Shown one piece after another: positions 21,091 to 32,280 of a stretch of 64,000 bases of DNA (positions within the stretch are counted from its first letter, which is position 1; each line of letters starts with the position of its first letter). The stretch lies in assembly GCA_023548195.1 (NCBI GenBank), contig JAJHZJ010000419.1, positions 1,169,773 to 1,233,772 of the forward strand, written 5' to 3'. The position numbers and the translations under genes were made by a program. Source of the DNA: Bettongia penicillata ogilbyi. Taxonomy: Eukaryota; Chordata; Mammalia; Diprotodontia; Potoroidae. Under the pieces are notes generated by a model, which was not told the DNA's origin, made no database searches, and saw only the letters and a list, made by a program, of their open reading frames with translations.

Positions 21091-22741
21091 TTGTATTATA
21101 TATGAACAAAATACAGAATTCTTCCTTACACAGAGGGGAACTTTATACCACTTAACATTTAGCTTCTCTCACTCCCAAACTCCACGTATATCATAAACAT
21201 ACACCACACACCCTACACACATTCCGTTAAAAACTCTGATGGCCAAAGCAGTCATACTGCTTCTTTGTCCTTGCCAAAATCAGCTATTTGCTCTTGCCAC
21301 TGACAATCACATCTGCTGGGACTAACACTCTGATACCGTTCACTATCATTTTTAAAAAACACAAGTGGGCTGTGTACAAAATTGCCCTGTGGATTTTTTT
21401 TAAACAAAACAATACACTTTACTTTGCAAGTATAAAATGTCTTCAGGGAAATCTGCAAATTAGGATTAAACAATCAGCCAGATTGCCCCAAAACAGACAT
21501 AACCAACAGCACCAGCAAATTAGGCATCAGTTCAGAACATTTGTTAACATTTCTATTTTAATTACTGGCTAAATTGTATTTATTTATAATTGTGACAATC
21601 AACACTCTAAATTATTATTATTTTTAAACTACTCAGCAAAGAAGAAAACATTACATTTACTGTACAGAGAAAGTGCTCATAATCAACGTGTAAAAGTGAT
21701 GAATTTGAGTTTCATCTCTTCTCCTTTCACTCAGAGGCAAAGAAGCACATCACGGAGCCTTGATCATCGCAAATCTCAATTACCTAACTCCTGAATAAGT
21801 CAACACTAGCAATCTAAACACCTGGACAGAAAAATCAGGCAGGATCCTGAAGACTGGAAAATACCTGAATATTACTAAATATCTATGGATGGGTAGGGAG
21901 GCAACTAGGTATTTAGCTGATTTTTTAATAACATCATTCAAATTTTTGATTATGAATATAAAGACATGGCCTACTTTTTAATAGAATAAAATTTGTTTTC
22001 ATAATTTACAATACGTTGGGTACCTAAAATAGTTCCCTTGTATTTAACTTCCTTGAAGTTTTAACTTTTAAGCAGTTTTGGGCTTTTCTGTCCTGCTGAA
22101 TCTTCTTCATTTACATTCTGATTTCTTGATCCTCAGCAATTGGCATATTAAAGTAACATTTGTTAAAGGGTGGAGATTATGTAAAATATGTAATATGTAT
22201 TTGTGGTATATCTTGGCAGTTCAAAAATATGCACATATTTTATCCACATAAACCTGATTTGTTTTGATTTCTGGCATATAAAATGTAGCAAGATGACGAC
22301 TACTGCTAATGTTGAATATATTCTGCTGAGGAAACAACTACACAAGATCTTGAAACTTTCAAGTAATAAGACACGCTATGTAGCCTGACAAACAATCATA
22401 TTTTCTTTTTCTTACGCAGGAGTTTACAGACAACATGTTTTAGTTCTTGGCAAATTCTGTTCACGTACAGATTACTCCTCCCCGCAAAAAAAGCAAACAA
22501 TCCTTTTTAGTATTAAGAATTTTGATGCACTCTTGAAATTTAACCAACAAAACATGAACCTTGCCAGTTAGAAAGCAACACTACCTATTTGCACACAAAC
22601 ACCCAAACCTACTGTGTGAATTAGAGAAGGCTTTGTGATTTTATTAGTTTGCAGGAACTCCCTAACCAAGAGGCAAATGCCTAAATTGTCTGTGACTTAA
22701 ATACTTCATATGTAGATTTCTATAATAGAAAATTATTAGAT
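21091..22741. other. Repeat-free island, candidate conserved non-coding DNA
   Basis: 1.65 kb without any recognised repeat. It is AT-rich, with several TAAT/ATTA cores and the words TTTGTTAAC and TGACAATC around 21540-21600. No reading frame above 94 codons and none resembling a protein. Conservation is not testable from one sequence. Confidence 0.4.
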
Positions 22742-23025
22742 TTAATCATGCAATCATTGATTTAGAGTCAAAAGGGACTTTAGAATCCATTTAACCTGAC
22801 CCCCTTATTTTACAGATGAGAAAACAGAGGACAAAGGAAATTGACTTACTATGTCAAGTGTTTGATTTTGTTTTATTTTCCCTTTTCCTCTCTTGTGGCA
22901 AATTCCTAAAGAGTTTCATGAAACAACATAGAGGTTAAGTGACTTAGCCAGAGTCATACAAAGCAAAAATGTGAACTCAGGTCTTTCTGGCTCCAAGCCT
23001 AACATTTTATCCACAGCTGACCACC
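22742..23025 (-). mobile_element. T1 SINE split by a short insertion
   Basis: Tail (ATTGATTTAGAGTCAAAAGG) and first CORE part to about 22857, then about 73 bp of unrelated sequence (22858-22930). SINE resumes GAGGTTAAGTGACTTAGCCA and runs to the head near 23020. Confidence 0.65.
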
Positions 23026-24130
23026 TATATTGTATTAATTTATTTAATAAATAAAATGGAAATATAAATGAACTTTTCAGATGGTAAATGTTAATCTAAA
23101 AATAATTCTATCCAGGAATTGCATTTGATATGAGTTTCAAATGAAACCTCTCTTCATGAAGCTTATTGGGGGTTGGGGGAAGGTAAGGACAGGTATTGCC
23201 TCTGTTTTAGATTTCCAACAACTATTGCTTTACACTGAAAGATGCATTCATTTGACTGGTCTTCTTCAATTAGACATATAACAAGTTATACCAGAAGGAA
23301 TAGCTGGGGTAAGCATAGATAACTCCTTGTCTGCAGGAATAATCTTACCAATCAGTCTTCTTTGCTATATCTCCTTTTCTGCACATCTTAGCCAATTTTA
23401 TTAGATTATACTATGAGACCTGCGCTAAAGTCCAATTGTACTGAGTCATTCTGAATAAAATTTACATCTTATAGGAATGCCAAATAAATAGATGTTTAAA
23501 AATCCAAAGTGGAGGGTGTGACAGATTTCCAAGTTTGGACTTTTTTTTAAAGAAATTATTGCATTCATTTGTCCATCTGGAGAGAACGCTGCTAAATGTT
23601 CATTTTATTTCCTTCAATATTTTGCTTGAGTTATTTTAAAACTGGCTAAGTGCATTGGGATAAAGCAGATTCACCTGCTTTAGTATAAACACAAGCCAAC
23701 ACTGTATTCCAGTTAAATTTGAGCCATTTCCATGACAACTGTCTGTTTCTCTTTCCAATAATGAATAACCTTATCAAACAAATATAGGAAGCATTACAGC
23801 AATTTCTGTTAAGATCCATCAGAAACAATGCATCGTATGATTTATACTGAAGAATTTAGAAGCAAAGGTCTGGTCCAATACTCCACTTTTTGAAAAATCT
23901 GCTTTTCAGTGCTTAAATGTTGGATATTCTGACTCATTCTAGATTTTTATTTGTTATTGAGAAATATATGCCAAGAATGAAATTGTTCATTTAACATATC
24001 AAAATTATAATTATGCGAATCATCCATGAGTGACAGAGATTTATGTTTATTCTGACAAATCATTTGCTGGGGTACACATAAGAAATCAACATCAGGAAGG
24101 CACTGAAAGATGAAATAAGAGTTGACTACA
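23026..24130. other. Repeat-poor island
   Basis: No repeat or gene recognised. 23510-23870 has the even base composition and TAAT-rich words typical of non-coding conserved DNA, but that is only an impression. Confidence 0.4.
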
Positions 24131-24131
24131 A

Positions 24132-24487
24132 TAAAAGAATATAAGCTCCTTGAAGACAGGGTCTGTAGCATCTCTCACACAGTGCTTGCCACATAGTTTG
24201 GTTGTTGAGTCATTTTTTCATCATGTGCAATTCTTTATGACCCAATTTGGGGTTTTCTCTGTAGTGATACTGGAATAATTTGTCATTTCCTTCTCCAGCT
24301 CATTCATTGATAGGGAATGAGGCAAATAGGATTAATTTGCCCAGGGCCACACAGTTAGTCAATATCTGAAGCTGAATTTGAACTCAGGAAGATGACTTTT
24401 CTTGACCCTGGTTCTGGCACTCTATCCACTGCACACTGAGCTGCCTGGCACACAGTAGGTCCTCATTAAATATTTAATTAAATTCTG
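24132..24487 (+). mobile_element. L2 3' end split by a T2 SINE
   Basis: Left part AGAATATAAGCTCCTTGAAG..AGTGCTTGCCACATAG (24136-24199); right part TGCCTGGCACACAGTAGGTC..TTAAATATTTAATT (24444-24485). The repeated TGCTTGCCACATAG / TGCCTGGCACACAG words flank the SINE and may include its target duplication. Confidence 0.7.
24201..24443 (-). mobile_element. T2 SINE inserted in an L2 end
   Basis: GTTGAGTCATTTTTTCATCA, CCCAATTTGGGGTTTTCTCT, CTTCTCCAGCTCATTCATTG, CCAGGGCCACACAGTTAGTC, head CTATCCACTGCACACTGAGC. Confidence 0.85.
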
Positions 24488-24822
24488 GGGGATAACAATG
24501 TCAGGGCCAATAGATTAAGTAAACTGTTCATTCTTTGGCATACGAGACAGGACTTACTTGTTCCCAAACTTATCATCCCACTTCATATCACTCTATTTAA
24601 GACTTTGAGACAGATCTTGGTTTGCTTTTAGCTTTCCCTTTGGACTACTGCAGACACTTCAACTTGACCTCTGTTTACTGTCATGTTAAGTGTGGGTTCT
24701 ATTCCAAAAACAGGTCATGGTCTCAGGAGCTGACATCGTAAACCCTACTTCTCTCTGAAACCTCCCAATAACTATGGTGGGGGGAGAGGGGAAAGAGAAT
24801 CAGGGATTTTAATTTTAATGCA
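24488..24822. other. Unassigned stretch
   Basis: Nothing recognised. Confidence 0.5.
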
Positions 24823-25095
24823 GTTGAAATGGCAATGGGATATGGTAGAAGGAACACTAGCCTTATAGGATCAGGAGCCCTGGATTTAAAACAAGGCTCT
24901 GTTACTTTTAAGTTGTGTGACCACTGACAAATCACTTGATCTCCCTGGCCCTGGTCACTTAACATATGGAGGAAAAACAAAACAACCGCAACAAAGATAA
25001 ACTTATACTACCCACCTAACAGGGTTATAATGAGAATAGTGTTTTTCAGACTTTAAAGAACTCTACAAAGGTGAGCAATTATTTCTTTCATTTTT
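24823..25095 (+). mobile_element. T3 (MIR-like) SINE, near full length
   Basis: Head GATATGGTAGAAGGAACACT, CORE TTGTGTGACCACTGACAAAT, tail ACCCACCTAACAGGGTTATA and CAGACTTTAAAGAACTCTAC. An A-rich insertion sits in the CORE near 24970. Confidence 0.75.
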
Positions 25096-25203
25096 ACTAT
25101 CTTTTGCCTTTAGCCTCTGCAATTGTTTGGTTCAGTGATCTACAATGACAAATTAATCAGACAAAGCTAAATTTTCATTAGAATTAATGTAGCGAAGACA
25201 TTC

Positions 25204-25440
25204 GGGGCAGTTAGGTGGTGCAGTACATAAAGTTCCAGGCCTGGAGTCAGGAAGACCTGAGTTCAAATCCAACCTCAGACACTTGCTAGCTGTGTGACCC
25301 TAGGCATGTCACTAAACCTTGTTTGCCTCAGTTTTCTTATCTATAAAATGAACTGGAAAAGAAAGTGGCAAGCCACTCCATATCTTTGCCAAGAAAGCCC
25401 CAAATAGGGTCTGGAAGTGTTGGACAGAGCAGCAACAATG
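25204..25440 (+). mobile_element. T2 SINE, full length, best copy
   Basis: GGGGCAGTTAGGTGGTGCAG start, B-box-like GAGTTCAAATCCAACC, CORE AGCTGTGTGACCCTAGGCAT, T2 tail TATCTTTGCCAAGAAAGCCC, end AGCAGCAACAATG. A probable target duplication flanks it: GAAGACATTC on the left, GAAGATATGTTC on the right. Confidence 0.9.
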
Positions 25441-26070
25441 AAGATATGTTCTCATAAAGTTCTTTAGTGCATCACAAACAAAACAAAGTAATGATTATTC
25501 TTCAGAAATTTGTGATTCAATTGTGTATGTAGTATTCCCCATCACAAAACCTCCTAGGATTTGATGTTCATTGATTGTTAAAGACAGAAAAGGTCATCCC
25601 TTGAAGGCCAAATATCTAATGATCAGCCTCTCCACAATTGTCAAGGCTGACTGGCCCTCATACAACAAACGTGAGGAAACTAGCAGGCCCACACCCTTTA
25701 TCTTCCTAGGTGGTAGGTCTACCAGAGCTTATTCTCCACTGCCATAATTTTAGCGAATCCACTGTGCCATTCACACCACAAAAAGACACAGATAAATGGA
25801 CAAATATGAATACCTCTTTTTAAATCCCTATGATGAAATGTATATAACTTTTGGGAGAGAGGAGGAGGTTAGAGATTTCATTGGTATGGAGAACTCCTGA
25901 ATGTAGAAACTTCCTCTACTAATGCAAATTAGGCACTCCTCCATAAGTATAGTCTGCATCTTAGAGTTAGAGTTAGGGTTAAGATTAGGAGTGAGAAATT
26001 ATCTGCCTAAGATCACTTTAGATGCATCAGAGGTAGGAACTGAAATGAAGCCTTTCTGATTCCAAAGTTA
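25441..26070. other. Mostly unassigned stretch
   Basis: AGAGTTAGAGTTAGGGTTAA at 25964 is a short telomere-like word. A decayed SINE piece (CTGCCTAAGATCACTTTAG) follows at 26004. Confidence 0.45.
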
Positions 26071-26071
26071 C

Positions 26072-26465
26072 CCAAGGAGGACAGTGTCACTGGATCACAG
26101 AGTACATATGTTTGGGTAGAGGGAGGATGATGGAGGGGGACTGTAACATGTAAGACTGGAAAAGTAGGATAGGACCAAGTTGTCAAAGGCTTTGAATGCC
26201 AGAGGATTTTTTTTTTCTTGGAAGGTATAGGAAACCACAAGAATTTATTAAATTGGGGAGTGAAGAGGGGAGAGAAGTGACATGGTCAAACTTGAATGAA
26301 CCTTAGGGAGTTCAATTTGACAGTGAGTGGAGGATGGATTGTAGTGAGGAGAGACATGAGTCAAGGAAACCAAACAAAAGTCTACTGCAATAGCCTAGGC
26401 TTGAAGTAACGAGGGCCTGCACTAGGGTGGTGGCAGTGTCGGGGGAGAAAAAGAGGTATATACAG
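26072..26465 (-). mobile_element. L2 LINE relic, late ORF2
   Basis: ACAGTGTCACTGGATCACAG (26080), AAGGCTTTGAATGCCAGAGG (26186), GAAGTGACATGGTCAAAC (26274), GAGTGGAGGATGGATTGTAG (26325) and CTAGGGTGGTGGCAGTGTCG (26421) are complements of late ORF2 in the right order. Confidence 0.8.
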
Positions 26466-26539
26466 GAAATATCACTTAACGTTAGATGGTAAAGTCAAAA
26501 GAACTGAAAACAATTGAAAACTTTATTTTAAAAGAATGA

Positions 26540-26620
26540 CACACATATATGTACATACATATATAGTTACATACATGTATACACATGTATGCATGTCTGT
26601 ATATATGCTTGTGGTATAAG
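26540..26620. repeat. ACAT/GTAT microsatellite
   Basis: Irregular ATAC, ATGT and TATA units. Confidence 0.8.
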
Positions 26621-27262
26621 TATATGGAGTTTAACCTTTTTCAAAAGATGTAGCCTTTAAGATATTTGAAGGAACCAAGGGTAGAAAACTAGAGGATCCA
26701 TTCAAAAGCCTCAAATAAACCCTCTTTCCCTTTATCATGAACTTTTTATTTTGAAAATTATAAAGGACTAGCATTACAGATAGCAGAGATTTCTCTAGCA
26801 TTCAAATTTCTTTTGTATATTTTGATAAAATTTTGTTCATTTCACCTTACCTAACTTGAAGAGGACAAGGTTTATTTAGCTGGAAGGTCCCTGATAAAAT
26901 CAATAGTTTCTGAACAGAATGAAATCACAAAGAAAAGGCTTAATCCCCCTTGGCCAATCACTTACTAATAGTATTTCTACCTATGATTGCAAATTTTCTC
27001 AGTGGGCCCTTGACATGATATGCATTGTCTGAGAAAAAGAATCAAGTCAGAGCCAACATCTGCTGATTTAAAAGAGAAAATTGGAAGTAACATGGCAAGG
27101 AAATGAAATGTGCACAGCTGTTTGCCGTGGATATTTTTTCTTTTTGTTTTTTTCTTCAAAAAATGTTTCTTGGGAAAAGTTATAGGACGTTATATAGACT
27201 GTATGTCATACTGACTTTGCTTTGGGGATCATAGAGTTATGTCTGGAAGGATCCTTAAAGAC
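26621..27262. other. Mostly unassigned stretch
   Basis: The last 40 bp (GATCATAGAGTTATGTCTGG) look like a leftover T1 tail. Confidence 0.45.
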
Positions 27263-27490
27263 AGTGGTTTGCTGGGTTTAACAAGCACTCCCTCTCTAGA
27301 AAAAATGTTTGCACACCATACTTTTCAGTTTCATCTGAATCATTAAGGTGATATGAAGTCTAAACAATCAACATAATAAGAAGTCTAGTCATGATTTTTA
27401 GCAACTGCTATTTTCCGAGGTGTAAATGATCACACTGAAAATTTAACAATCACATTCTCTGAGCCCATTTCAAGCTGGATCCAGCACCCT
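27263..27490 (+). mobile_element. hAT-like non-autonomous element, degraded copy
   Basis: Same order of words as 35675-35917: TTTAACAAGCACTCCCTC, AAATGTTTGCACACCATACT, ACTGAAAATTTAACAATCAC, TTTCAAGCTGGATCCAGCAC. Confidence 0.6.
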
Positions 27491-27492
27491 TG

Positions 27493-27615
27493 CTTAGAGA
27501 ACATCTAATGCAACTACCTCTCCTTACAAATGAGAACTCTAAAGTGCAGAGAAGATAAGGGACTTGTACAAGATCACACAAGTAATACATAAGACAAAAC
27601 AAAACCAGGATGAAA
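27493..27615 (-). mobile_element. T1 SINE, partial
   Basis: TCTAATGCAACTACCTCTCC then GGGACTTGTACAAGATCACA. Confidence 0.6.
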
Positions 27616-27721
27616 ACTTTGAGAAAGTTGCCTGAATTTTTGAAGAATTTTAAAGCCAATAATCCTAGCATGAAGATATATGTGATTTGGTAATCAGTCA
27701 TAAATAAAACCTTTGCCTGAC

Positions 27722-27880
27722 AAGTCAGGATGGTGTGATATAGAGTATAGAAGACCTGAATCCTAGACCCAGCTCCATGATTAAATGGATACTAAATGAG
27801 TTACTTAATCTATTGGAGCATCAGCTATAAAACATGAGACTGGACCAGATTATCTCTAAAGTTCTTGCCAATTCTAACAG
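27722..27880 (+). mobile_element. T1 SINE
   Basis: Head GGATGGTGTGATATAGAGTA, CORE GAGTTACTTAATCTATTGG, tail CTAAAGTTCTTGCCAATTCT. Confidence 0.7.
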
Positions 27881-27885
27881 GAGGT

Positions 27886-28325
27886 CAGCAAGCTTTTATT
27901 AAGCACTTATGATGTGCCAGGTACTATGCTAAACACTGGGAAGAAAAAGAGAAAAAAAAAAAACGACAGCCCCTACCCTCAAGGATCTTACATTCTAATG
28001 GAAGATTCAACATGCAAATAATTGATTACATACTAGATACATACAGAATCACTGGAAAACCATTTCAGGGGAGAGGCTCTAGCAGTGGAAGGGACCAGAA
28101 CTCTTGTAGAAAACAAAATTTGAGATGAGACTTGAAGATGAGCAGAGAGAGTATTACCAGAATAGAGACAGCCAGTGAAAAGGCATGGATTTAGGAGACA
28201 GTGGTATATAGGAGGAAAAAACAAGAAGTCCTCTGTCACTGGATCATAGAGTTTATGGAGAGGAGTTCAACCAAGAAGACTGAGAAGGTAGGAAGAAGCC
28301 AGGGCATAAAGGGCTTTAAAAGTCT
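27886..28325 (-). mobile_element. L2 LINE relic, 3' UTR and late ORF2
   Basis: TTATTAAGCACTTATGATGT and GCCAGGTACTATGCTAAACA (27896-27935), CCCCTACCCTCAAGGATCTT (27970), GTCACTGGATCATAGAGTTT (28234), GGGCATAAAGGGCTTTAAAA (28302). Confidence 0.85.
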
Positions 28326-28461
28326 AGGACATGGCAATTGCTAATGCTAATTAATCAATTCATTATTTGATGCTAATTAAACTTTATTTATTGTCTTAAA
28401 AAATTTCCAGTGATGCTATTTCTAGGTTAAATCTCAATTAAAAAGAGTCTATCAAGTGTCT
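28326..28461. other. Short AT-rich gap
   Basis: Contains GATGCTAATTAA twice-like words (GCTAATGCTAATTAATCAAT and TTGATGCTAATTAAAC). No repeat named. Confidence 0.4.
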
Positions 28462-28637
28462 ATAATGAGGGGAATGGGATTAGTCTTCACCTCAATGCCT
28501 CTTTTACTACCTAGATAATCTTGGACAAGTTACTTAACTTTTATGGGTCTCGATTTTTCACCTGTAAAATGAGGGAATTTGACCAGAGGAACTTTCTGGT
28601 CCCTTTCAACTCTAAATCTGTGATTTTAGGATCATAT
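28462..28637 (+). mobile_element. T1 SINE, 5'-truncated
   Basis: ATCTTGGACAAGTTACTTAA, CACCTGTAAAATGAGGGAAT, TCTGGTCCCTTTCAACTCTA. Confidence 0.75.
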
Positions 28638-29142
28638 AATGAGCATTGTTAACCATAGTGAGGAAACAGAATTTTAAGGGAGGAATCTCTGCCCTCAAGA
28701 TTTTTGCCATTTGATTAGACAAATAAAATTAGCCCCCATAAAACAATTACTAAATGATACGTGATAGCAAATGCTGCATACTTTGATAATACAGGGATTT
28801 CTGATTTATTTCACCTGTGTAAGTGTTCCCTACAATGATAGATTTTGTCTTCTTTAGCCTCACTAAACATTCATCATGAATCATTGTGATCCCCAATATC
28901 CATCACCTGGTTACCATCCTACCAGATGTAAGCCTCTCCGGTCTTAGCAAAGTTGAGCTTTGGACAACAGTTAGACATACTACCACTCAGGCTTGTGGTC
29001 CAATTGGGTGTAATTCACCAGCGTCACTTTTATGCCAGGATGAGGTATCAAAGAAAGATATTAGTGGAAGCAGAACATATAAGGCACTAAATTGTTTGAT
29101 ATGAACTATAAGTACTTTATTGAGACTTTCTTAATATCCCTT
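28638..29142. other. Mostly unassigned stretch
   Basis: A weak L2-like antisense word (CTCTGCCCTCAAGATTTTTG) at about 28687; otherwise nothing. Confidence 0.45.
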
Positions 29143-29625
29143 GTTTTAAGATCCCCTAATTTTCTTTCAAGTCTCACCTCAGACACTGCCTTCTACATAA
29201 AATCCTTTCCTTTAGCTACTAATTCTGACCATCCTCCCAAAATTACCCTGTATCTATTTTGTAGATGTATTGTATATAGCTATAACATAAGGCAGCTAGG
29301 TGGCCCATTGGATAGACTGACAGGCCTGGAGTCAGGAAGACTTTTATTTGTGAGTTCAAATCTACCCTTAGACACTTAGTAGGTATGTGACCATGGGCAA
29401 GTCACTTGACCCTGTTTGCCTCAGCTCCTAATCTGTAAAATGATTTGGAGAAGGAAATAGCAAACCACACTAGTATCTTTGCCAAGAAAAACCCAAATGG
29501 GGTCACGGAGAGTTATGTATGTGTATAACTCAAAATATGTGTACATGTTGTCTCCTCTGGCTAGAGTAGAAGCTTCTTAAGGACAGACTATTTGAATTTT
29601 GTCTTTGTACCCTCAGAACATGTAA
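29143..29625 (+). mobile_element. L2 3' region split by a T2 SINE
   Basis: Left part CAAGTCTCACCTCAGACACT..ATTTTGTAGATG; right part TACATGTTGTCTCCTCTGGC, AGAAGCTTCTTAAGGACAGA. Confidence 0.65.
29289..29513 (+). mobile_element. T2 SINE inserted in L2
   Basis: AAGGCAGCTAGGTGGCCCAT start, GTGACCATGGGCAAGTCACT CORE, GTATCTTTGCCAAGAAAAAC and CAAATGGGGTCACGGAGAGT tail. Confidence 0.9.
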
Positions 29626-29644
29626 ATTTCTATTGATTACTTAA

Positions 29645-29985
29645 TTGGGGGAGGGACCAATTAATACTACAGTAATCATGGAAAACCTCATGGAAGAAGT
29701 AGAACTTGAACCAGGTCTTAAAGAAGTGTTGGAATTTAAATAGACAGAAAAAGAAAGCTATTACTGGCAATGTGAACATCTGAGATAAGTCATGATGAAT
29801 AGTAAGAAGTGAACGTATGAACAAAGTTCACTTATAAATCAATGGCACAGGCCTGAATGGAGGAAAGGGAAAATATCGTTGGTAGAAGTAACCTGAGGAA
29901 ATTAGGCTGAAAAATAAGATAGAACCAACCAAATTATGAACTATCTTAAAAGACAAACAATGTAATTGACACCTAATGTGTTTAA
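29645..29985 (-). mobile_element. L2 LINE relic
   Basis: TCATGGAAGAAGTAGAACTT (29689) and AGATAGAACCAACCAAATTATGA around 29920 fit antisense late ORF2. Divergent. Confidence 0.5.
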
Positions 29986-30034
29986 TATAATTTGTGGGAC
30001 ATTTAATGGTGCAACTCCAGCTTCTTGTGGCTGG

Positions 30035-30215
30035 TCCTCATTTAGTTGTTTTAGTTGCATCCAACTCTTTATAACCCCATTTGGGGATTTCCTGGCAAAG
30101 ATACTGGAGTGATTTGCCATTTCCTTGTGCTACATATTGTCCTGGAAGAGCCAGGGCCTAAACCCAAATCTTCTGATTCCTCATCCAAGTCTCTATTCAC
30201 TTTGCCATGAAAGGC
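30035..30215 (-). mobile_element. T2 SINE with internal deletion
   Basis: TAGTTGTTTTAGTTGCATCC, CCCCATTTGGGGATTTCCTG, CTGGAGTGATTTGCCATTTC, then a shortened CORE and head. Confidence 0.75.
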
Positions 30216-30249
30216 TTTTGATCAGAGAGGTACACAACTCCTTATTTAA

Positions 30250-30840
30250 GATCTTTCCTGTCTATTTAAACAGAAATTAATTCATTTGAACAAACAGAAA
30301 GTAACTATTATGCTCAAGGAAGCAGGAATACAAAAACAAAGCAACTCTTGCTGTCAAATTCATTAAGCACCTATGTGTCAGGCACTGTGCTAAGTATCGG
30401 AAGTACAAGACCAGGTAAAAGACAGGCCCTTTCCTCAAAGAGCTTACAATCTTACAAGTACCCACAGTTTGTGCACAAGTAAAGGCAAAGTATTAACAAA
30501 GTAAAAAATAATAATTTCAAGAGAGAAAGTGTTGATATTAAACAAAGTTCAAGATTAAGAAAGACACACACACACATATACACCACACAGCTTAGGAGGC
30601 TATATCTTAGCCATGTTGAAGGAAGCTAGAAATATTACTACTTAGAGGTTAACAGAGTGTATTTCACACATGCAGAACACTATGTAAGGGCAGAGAGGTG
30701 TACAGAGAAGGACATGAAAGCCAGTTGGACTAACACAGAGAATGTGTGAAAGGGAATAACCTGAAATAAGACTGGAAAAGGAGGTGGGAGTCAGATAGTA
30801 AAGGGTTTTTAATGTTAGACTGGGAGCATCCAGGCTTAAT
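30250..30840 (-). mobile_element. L2 LINE relic, 3' UTR and late ORF2
   Basis: TGTCAGGCACTGTGCTAAGT (30376), CCTTTCCTCAAAGAGCTTAC (30428), then a divergent stretch with a short (CA)n at 30567, and CAGATAGTAAAGGGTTTTTA (30792). Confidence 0.65.
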
Positions 30841-31099
30841 ACAGCTTACACATTTAAACAAGAGAGAGAGAAGGAAGAAATGCAAAACAAGACTAGGCTG
30901 AATAAAATAAAATAGAATCCATTTAAAGGAAACAGATGAATAGATGCTAGTTGGCACAAAAGATGAGCTTACTTGCTGCAACTGGGCACTGAATTTGGCT
31001 CCACATCTTCTGGCTGCCTAAGGCAACCAGGGAAACACAGTGGGTTACTGAGTTTTCATTTACTGTCAGGAAAAAGCACACAAATCCATCTGCAGAGTA
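30841..31099. other. Unassigned segment between two L2 pieces
   Basis: No family recognised. Since L2 sequence lies on both sides in order, it may be an insertion. Confidence 0.4.
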
Positions 31100-31225
31100 A
31101 CCTGATAAAAGCAGCATTTGTAGAAGGTTCATCTGGCAACACCATTTCAGAGGGATTGTAGGGAGAGAGAAAGAAGCCCAGAAAACAAGATAGGAGGTTG
31201 TTGCAACAATCTGTGGATAACCTCA
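31100..31225 (-). mobile_element. L2 LINE relic, continued
   Basis: AGAGGGATTGTAGGGAGAGA (31148) and GATAGGAGGTTGTTGCAACA (31190) continue the late-ORF2 order of the piece on the left. Confidence 0.6.
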
Positions 31226-31434
31226 CTAAACTCTCTTTCACACAAACTCTCTGAGTTAATATAGCAATAGAGTTGTGGTCAGGAACCATGCTACGTGAGG
31301 TTAGAAACTGGCTCTTTGAGATGCAGCATTGAATTCCTAAATATTCTTTTAGTGGTGGCAGGAGTTTTCTTCTTGAAGGGTATGGTAGGGGACACCATCT
31401 GGTTCTCACAATGAACAGATCTGTCATTTAAGCT

Positions 31435-31925
31435 ATATCTGTTAAGGGGTCAAAGGATACAAATCAAAAGTTCTCTAGAGGAAAAAATGCAAGCTAGAAA
31501 CAACCGCATGAAAGATTTTTCCTAATCAAAACAATTCAGAGATTTCACTTCATATTCAACAAATTGAGAAAGATGATAAAAGGTAAGAATAGTCAGTGTT
31601 GAAGGGGTCATGGAATGATGGGTATATGAATACATTGTTAGTGGAGCTGTGAAATGGTCCAATTATTCTGAAAAGCAGCTTGGAATTATGTTTCTAAAAA
31701 GTAATTAAAATGTTCATATCCTTTGACTCAGAGATTCCTTTGCTAGGCGTATACCCCAGTGAGGTCAAAGATAGAAAGAAATACCTCATATGCACCAAAA
31801 AATTAATAGCTGAATTTTTTGTGGTAGCAAAGAGGTGGAAAGGAAGTGTATTCCCACGAATAGGGGAATAGCTAAACAAAGATGATGAGCAGGATGTAAT
31901 ATTTCTGGATCATAAAAAATGGAGA
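31435..31925 (+). mobile_element. L1 LINE relic, 3' part
   Basis: Matches the marsupial L1 3' region as I know it: ATTGTTAGTGGAGCTGTGAA (31634), CATATCCTTTGACTCAGAGA (31715), GGCGTATACCCCAGTGAGGT (31746), GAATAGGGGAATAGCTAAAC (31858), AGATGATGAGCAGG (31880). Many indels, no frame. Confidence 0.8.
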
Positions 31926-31927
31926 TT

Positions 31928-32090
31928 AGAGAAGCAGTATGGTGTAATAGATAGTCCTGTACTTGGAGTCAAAGATCTATATTCAGATCTTCTCTGTGAC
32001 ACTTACTGGTTCTGTGACTGTATCTCAGATTCACCATCAGTAAAATGAGAGTTTATCTTGATAACTTTCAAAATCCATACTATATGTATG
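31928..32090 (+). mobile_element. T1 SINE inside the L1
   Basis: Head GAAGCAGTATGGTGTAATAG, CORE TTCTGTGACTGTATCTCAGA, TCAGTAAAATGAGAG, short tail. Confidence 0.7.
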
Positions 32091-32097
32091 GAACTTT

Positions 32098-32280
32098 GTA
32101 TGTAATGTCAGACTCATTGATCTGGTTAGTTTTGTTTAACTGCCTTTTGTTTTCCTCGCTAATGTTTTTTTTTTTTTATTTTTTATGAAAGGGAGAGAGA
32201 GAGAGAAAGAAAGGGGGTGGCTCTTGAAGAGAAGACAGGAGGATATATTTTGGAAATATAGGTGATGTAAAAGTGACCTC
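32098..32280 (+). mobile_element. L1 3' UTR, continued after the SINE
   Basis: GATCTGGTTAGTTTTGTTTA, a T run at 32166-32179, ATGAAAGGGAGAGAGAG, and AAATATAGGTGATGTAAAAG, the usual end of marsupial L1. Confidence 0.5.

Noticed and set aside
25204..25440. tRNA gene candidate (A/B-box-like head)
   Set aside because: It continues into CORE and T2 tail with flanking duplications, so it is a tRNA-derived SINE, and the head does not fold as an intact tRNA.
25960..25995. Telomere-like GTTAGGGTTA words
   Set aside because: Only one exact TTAGGG; too short and irregular for an interstitial telomere block.
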